Source: Wuchereria bancrofti
Taxonomy: Eukaryota > Nematoda > Chromadorea > Rhabditida > Onchocercidae
Length of the DNA stretch: 46,079 nt
Assembly: GCA_005281725.1 (NCBI GenBank)
Contig: SSBO01000011.1
Coordinates: 287,725-333,803 of the forward strand
Direction: 5' to 3'
The translations under genes were made by a program, and so were the position numbers. The notes beneath the pieces were generated by a model. It had not been told where the DNA came from. It ran no database searches and worked only from the letters and a program-made list of their open reading frames with translations. This document shows positions 41,031 to 46,079 of the stretch, in pieces (positions within the stretch are counted from its first letter, which is position 1; each line of letters opens with the position of its first letter).

Positions 41031-41949
41031 CTTTGGTTTTTTGCTCTTTCTCAAAATATTTATATTTCCTAACAATCGAAATGCAATTATTATTATTATT
41101 GTGCATATTTATTACTTTAAAATTTTTGTTGTATTTATTTTCAAAACAAGTTTTCATATTTGAGCTTTACAAATGTAAATAAATACTTTTTAATAAATGA
41201 TAATATGCCAATATTTGCATTAAAATTTTTTATTGTGCAATTTATTTTCTTCGTTTCAATTTCATTACAGTAATACATATTTATGTACTTTTTTTTAAGA
41301 AAAAATATCCCTCAAATAGTTTAATTTTGCTGGAGCAATTTAAAAAATTCAATTTTCAAGTGAATTTAAGATGAAATATTTTTTGATGAATTTAAAATAA
41401 ACATATAATGAAAATATTTTTTTGAACATTTTCTAGCTTTTAAGCGTGAAACTGCAAATAGAAAAGCTTTCAAAAAAAAAAAAAAAAAATTATAAAATGA
41501 CATGCCTTTTAGACATTTATCAATGTGTCATGCAATAACAAAAACAAAAACAAAAAAAAAAACAAACAAACAAAAATTATGCGATGACTTAAGTTCATTC
41601 AATAAAAGATTTTTTTCAAATGTATCAGTAATAATAAATATATTAGTAATTTTTAAAAAAATAAATTTTTTTTTTGTTTTTGTAAAAAAGCAAAAAAAAA
41701 TTAAATTAAGGAAAGGAGAAAAAATTTTTATAAATAATGCGAAAATTTTGAATAATCGATTAAAATGATTTAATCGCTTCCAAATAGCAAAATTTTCATA
41801 GTCATTTAATAACATTTTATATTCAATACGAAATGATTATATTCTGAAGTAGTAATAAATTTCAAATCTTTTTTATTAAATAAAGTGAAAAATTAAATAA
41901 TATAAGCGTAGGAAATTAGATAAATAGTAAGTATGATTTATATTATGTA

Positions 41950-42190
41950 ATGATATTATTATCATTATTATTATTTATTATTGTTATTTATTATCATCAC
42001 TACTATTATTGTTATTATTACTATTATTGTCGATGTTAATGTTGATATTACTATTATGATTATTGTTGCTATCATTACTACTATTGTTATTATCATTGCT
42101 AATTATTGTCACTAATTGATGTTAATTATTATTAATAATAATTCCAATTATTATTGATATTAATTATCATTATTGTTGTTGTTTGCATAG
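41950..42190. repeat. ATT/ATC/GTT trinucleotide array
   Basis: A second T-rich triplet array on the + strand, with TTATTATCATTATTATTATT and related units. Confidence 0.9.
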
Positions 42191-43034
42191 TTAATTACAG
42201 TAATAAAAGAAATAATATAGGGGGTTGAATTGAAAGATGACCCAATTGTTATTGTAGTCATCAACGACACTATGAAGTTTTGCAATTTTCCATCAATTAA
42301 CTTTTCAGATTGGTTCGTTCATTTATTAAATTTCATTTGTTAAATTATTATTTCTTACTTCTTTTCTTTTTTTTTGTGATGGTAAATGTTTTTGATATAA
42401 ATTCATGACAGAAAGAGAAAATAACTAAAAAAAGAAACAAAAATTGCAGTAAATATGTGGAAAAAAAAAATTTGCTTAAAAATTGTGCAATAATTTAAAT
42501 TTTTTAAAAAAAAAATTATTTTGATAAAAATTTGAATTTAGCAAAATGGGAATCTGAAAAAAAAATAGATGTTTACCATATATGTAAAGTACTTGTTTAT
42601 ATAAATTTTTTGACAAAAAAAAAAAATTAATTACATTCAATTTCTTTCTTTGTATTATTTTTATTATAATAATATCGCAAATAATTTATTTTTATTTCTA
42701 TAATTTCATCTTATTTTTATGATTTTTTTTTTTTATAAATTTATATTTTTTCATAAATTTTTCAATTCTTTTTTTTTTTTTGTTTCTATTCAAGCTAGTT
42801 TAGATAATAATGTGTTTATTCAATGATATCGTTCAAATTTTCTTTTGAAAATATTTTCCTGTCATTTTTCTCAGTCACATCGCTTTTTTTTTTAGGTCTA
42901 ATTATTGTAATTTTTTTTCAGTTAATGTACAATCAATCATATACTATTTGAACTGATCACATATGCTACAATTTTAGTTGTCCACAATCTATCATACACT
43001 CTAATTTTTATTTCTTTTCCTCTTTTCTATATTT

Positions 43035-43340
43035 TGTATTTTGATATTTGAGTTAAAATTTTGTCATCAGCAATACTTTGAATTTGGGTTAAAATTTTGC
43101 CATTATTAACATTCTGGTATTTGACTTAAATTTTGTCATCATTAAGATTTTGATATTTAAGTTAAAACTTTGTTATCATTAACATTTTGATATTTGAGTT
43201 AAAATTTTGTCATCACTAACATTTTGATATTTGAGTTAAAGTTTTGTCATCAGCAATACTTTAAATTTGAGTTAGAATTTTGTCATCATTAACGTTTTGG
43301 TATTTGAGTTGAAATTTTGTCATCATTAATGTCGTCATCA
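43035..43340. repeat. 36-37-bp minisatellite, about 8 copies
   Basis: GTCATC or a variant recurs at 43063, 43099, 43135, 43172, 43209, 43246, 43282 and 43319. The unit is roughly ATTTTGTCATCATTAACATT followed by TTGATATTTGAGTTAAA. Copies at 43063 and 43246 share the variant CAGCAATACTTT, hinting at a 183-bp higher-order period. Confidence 0.93.
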
Positions 43341-43606
43341 ATTTTTATGCTACTTTTTTTCTGAAGCTTTCGAATTTGTCTTTTTTTCGTTTCAATCATT
43401 TAGATTTGAAAGAATTAATTGACATATCATGTAGTTAAAAGAACGTGTGTGTTTTTTTTTTAGATTAATCCATAGATAAATGATTTACATTAAAAATTTT
43501 GTTTTAAATTATGACTTATGAAAAATAGAATATTTAATGGAACAAAAATTTAGCATTACGTGATAAATGCAAATATTTAAGCTAGATTTCATAAATAATC
43601 ATACTA

Positions 43607-44155
43607 TTAAAATTAGATTACGTTGCTGGTTGACGAATTGAAATATTTAAGTTAGATTACGTTGCTGGTTGACGAATTGAAATATGTAAGTTAGATTACG
43701 TTGCTGGTTAACGAATTGAAATATTTAACTTAAATCACGTTGATGGTTAATAAATTGAAACATTCAAGTTGGATTACGTTGATGGTTAATAAATTGAAAC
43801 ATTCAAGTTAGATTACGTTGATGGTTAATAAATTGAAATATTTAACTGAAATCACTTTGATGGTTAATAAATTGAAACATTCAAGTTGGATTACGTTGAT
43901 GGTTAATAAATTGAAACATTCAAGTTAGATTACGTTGATGGTTAATAAATTGAAATATTTAACTGAAATCACGTTGATGGTTAATAAATTGAAACATTCA
44001 AGTTAGATTACGTTGATGGTTAATAAATTGAAACATTCAAGTTAGATTACGTTGATGGTTAATAAATTGAAACATTCAAGTTAGATTACGTTGATGGTTA
44101 ATAAATTGAAACATTCAAGTTAGATTACGTTGATGGTTAATAAATTGAAGTATTT
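43607..44155. repeat. 39-bp minisatellite, 14 copies
   Basis: Units of 39 bases containing GATTACGTTGATGGTTAATA and AATTGAAACATTC. The first three copies have the variant GTTGCTGGTTGACGAATTG. Copies 4, 7 and 10 carry an (A)ACT(T/G)AAATCAC variant, which gives a three-unit (117-bp) higher-order pattern. Copies 11-14 are nearly uniform, so the array appears to have grown at its right end. All frames contain stops, so it is not coding. Confidence 0.95.
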
Positions 44156-44880
44156 GTTAACAATAAAATATTATGTCCTATGTTAAATTTTTCTTTTTCC
44201 TATATTGCTGTAATCAAACCATTGTTACACCACTAATACTTTATAGAGGATGGATGTTTCACTTTTATTACATGAAAAAATTTTTCACTCATTTTTTACT
44301 TACATTACTTCATATTTAACAAAATTTCTGATTAAAATATTTCATGAATAAATTGAATATATCAATGATTGCATTAGTTATATTTGATTTTATCAAATAT
44401 TTTCACTTTATTCAATATTATCATTTTATCAGATCACAATTACAATATTTATTCTTTCTTGCATTTTACCATCTTTAAGAAATTTTTGTATTTTTTATAA
44501 AAATTATTCATAAATATTGTATTTTTTTAACATCAATGAATTATATTAATCAGTAATATGAAACAATAATGTATTAATAAAATCAATTATTACTAATTTA
44601 ATCGTTTGAAATATACAATTGCTAAGAATAAAACAAAGTAATAAATATCTTTTAAATTTAATTTTTTTTAAATGATTTTTTAAATTTCCATATTTTTTAA
44701 CAAGAAATGCTAAATATTTATAAATGTTAAAATAACATTTCAATTATTATTTCTTATAATATTGTTATATTTTTTCATTATAAAAGTATAAAATTTTAAA
44801 TTGAATTTTTTTTTGTCGCTTTTTTTTTTGAAATTTATAATTGCATTGTTTTTTTTTCTCTCTTTTTTTTTTCTTTGCAG
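44156..44880. other. 5' flank of the Kazal-domain gene
   Basis: A/T-rich without coding exons. It ends with a pyrimidine tract and TTTCTTTGCAG at 44870-44880, only 10 bases before the ATG, a likely spliced-leader trans-splice acceptor (or a 5'-UTR cis acceptor). Confidence 0.6.
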
Positions 44881-44890
44881 GAAGTGATAA

Positions 44891-45989
44891 ATGTTGTTAA
44901 AATGGAATATTATTTCAACTATTATTGCAATATTACTTATAATAAATGTTTCAGTAATTTCTTCTGATTTAACTGATAATATTTTGGATCTCACTGATAA
45001 CAATGATAATGATATCTTTTCTGATTTACAACAAACTAATATTACAAATACTTTGCCATATTCTTTTCTTACTTTTACTAATATTACTACTAATACTACT
45101 TCTACTACTACTACTACTACTAGTACTATTACTACTTCTACAACTACTAATTATGCAGTAGAATTAATTAAAAAAAGTAAAAGTATAAGACGACATAATC
45201 CAATCAATCAATTATTACTACAATCAGTCACAAGCAATCGTATTATTCCGCAAATGATAAAAAAAGTAAAGAAAAACAAGAAATATTTACAATTAATACT
45301 TTTTAAAAAATAATAATTCTTCAAATTAATGAATTACTTGCAAATATGCAAATTTCTTTTCTTTTTTTTTTAAAAATTAAAGCCAATATTTTTTTTTTTT
45401 TGTTTTTTTGCTATTGAAATAAATGAATTTTAAAATTAGGTAACAATTCGAAACAGTAAACGAAATGTGATTTTATTACTACAATCAATGATAAACAATC
45501 ATATCATTCCGCAAATGATAAAAAAAGTAAAGAAAAAATAAAAATTATTTACAATTAATATTTTTTAAAAAATAATAATTCTTCAAATTAATGAATTATT
45601 TACAAATATGCGAATTTCATTTTGTTCTTCTTTTTTTTTTAAAAAAAAAAAAATTAAAACCAATTTCTTTTTTTCCTTTCTTTTTTTTTTTTTTTGCTAT
45701 TAAAATATATAAATTTTAAAATTAGGTAACAATTCGAAACAGTAAACGAAATGTGCTTAGCTTAAATGGAACAACATCAGAAACATGTAAACAAGTAATG
45801 ACAATTTGTAATGATGAATTAAAATTATTAATACCAATATGCGATAATATGAATCAAACACATCGCAATCCATGTTCACTTGCATTATTTAATTGTAAAC
45901 GATTAAATTTAAATTATAATCATTCGAGAATTTTGGTACACGTTGGACAATGTAATATACAATCACCAATTTTTACATTTGAAGAAGAA
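44891..45989 (+). CDS. Secreted Kazal-domain protein, 3'-incomplete
   Basis: Exons 44891-45265, 45440-45526 and 45726-45989, all phase 0; the next exon should begin just past the window, since the last bases are an acceptor (TATTTTTAG). The N terminus is a signal peptide (about 1-24, WNIISTIIAILLIINVSVIS), followed by an Asp/Asn-rich and Thr-rich stretch with several NxT glycosylation sites (about 50-90). A basic segment (KKSKSIRRH) then leads into a Kazal-like domain in exon 3. Its six cysteines are at 175, 182, 193, 204, 211 and 230, with PIC, T-x-x-N-x-C, C-x6-C and GQC as in Kazal inhibitors. Kazal domains inhibit serine proteases or occur in matrix proteins. Exon 2 (29 residues) is a product of a tandem duplication. 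No specific orthologue is recognised. Confidence 0.82.
45212..45755 (+). repeat. Tandem duplication spanning exon 1 end to exon 3 start
   Basis: Copy A (45212-45472) holds the end of exon 1, an intron and the start of exon 2. Copy B (45473-45755) holds the end of exon 2, an intron and the start of exon 3. LLLQSVTSNRIIPQMIKK in exon 1 corresponds to LLLQSMINNHIIPQMIKK in exon 2, and GTAACAATTCGAAACAGTAA starts both exons 2 and 3. The introns (174 and 199 bases) are clearly alike and differ mainly in homopolymers. Confidence 0.93.
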
Positions 45990-46079
45990 GTAAGTTGTTT
46001 TTTTTTTATTTTTCTCTTTTTTTTTTTGAAATTTATTGTTTTCCGTTTTTTGTTTTCTGTTGTTTATAAATATTTTTAG

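Larger units (their letters stand above)
37861..43030. other. Gene-poor tract with simple repeats
   Basis: No coding exon or RNA gene recognised. It contains a GA-rich tract at about 38335-38412, a CT-rich tract at about 39978-40015 and two trinucleotide arrays (40637-41030 and 41950-42190). A slightly GC-richer patch at 38935-39010 has no gene that I could recognise. Confidence 0.6.

Noticed and set aside
40752..41182. Poly-Leu/Tyr/Ile ORFs that look like membrane proteins
   Set aside because: Products of the ATT/GTT array in three frames; no unique sequence or start context.
41502..41815. Opposing 88- and 95-residue ORFs
   Set aside because: Both are Lys/Phe-rich readings of poly-A/T DNA on opposite strands, with no family features.
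42225..42310. GC-richer stretch with a possible short minus-strand exon
   Set aside because: It is open for only about 40 codons, with no splice context or recognisable residues.
43607..44155. CRISPR-like regular repeats
   Set aside because: There are no unique spacers; the units are contiguous and vary gradually, so it is a eukaryotic minisatellite.
45266..45313. ORF continuation VKKNKKYLQL after Kazal exon 1
   Set aside because: It is read-through into the intron; the GTAAAG donor at 45266 and phase 0 acceptors give the conserved continuation.

Overview
The window is nuclear DNA of a nematode. The base composition is extremely A+T-rich with many homopolymers. Genes are broken into small exons by GT...TTTTCAG-type introns, an LTR retrotransposon of BEL/Pao type sits at the left edge, and the proteins (bestrophin, globin, DESI2-type isopeptidase, SLC25 carrier, secreted Kazal protein) are a typical nematode set. 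A parasitic clade III (spirurid or filarial-like) species would fit, but the sequence alone does not fix the species.

Layout: 1-about 1310 is the 5' part of a minus-strand BEL/Pao element (LTR, primer-binding site, gag with a frame break). 1544-5756 is the 3' two-thirds of a bestrophin chloride-channel gene (+, seven exons) whose N-terminal exons are not visible. 5757-10255 is non-coding, with two good hairpins and one GC-richer candidate RNA. 10256-12943 is a DESI2/PPPDE isopeptidase gene (+) with three possible 3' ends. 15758-20057 is a mitochondrial carrier of the SLC25A45/47 type (+), with a very large GATA microsatellite in intron 1 and one abnormal 5' splice site. 21062-21143 is tRNA-Leu(AAG). 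22198-28665 is a globin-domain gene (-) with six exons; one is a 56-base exon placed by splice phase, and one is duplicated across an N gap. 28666-44880 is a 16-kb gene-poor tract of trinucleotide microsatellites, minisatellites and a 1,098-bp duplication with an N at its junction. 44891-end is the 5' part of a secreted Kazal-domain gene in which a tandem duplication has made an extra in-frame exon.

The genes are not an operon and show no obvious pathway link; the order looks like ordinary nematode gene neighbourhoods. All exon models below were built by hand from splice motifs, reading phase and family resemblance. I checked every exon length against phase and they close. No completely new system was found. 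The strongest curiosities are the intragenic duplications at exon edges (bestrophin and Kazal genes), the ATAAG donor in the carrier, alternative 3' exons of DESI2, and a globin apparently lacking the CD1 Phe and F8 His.
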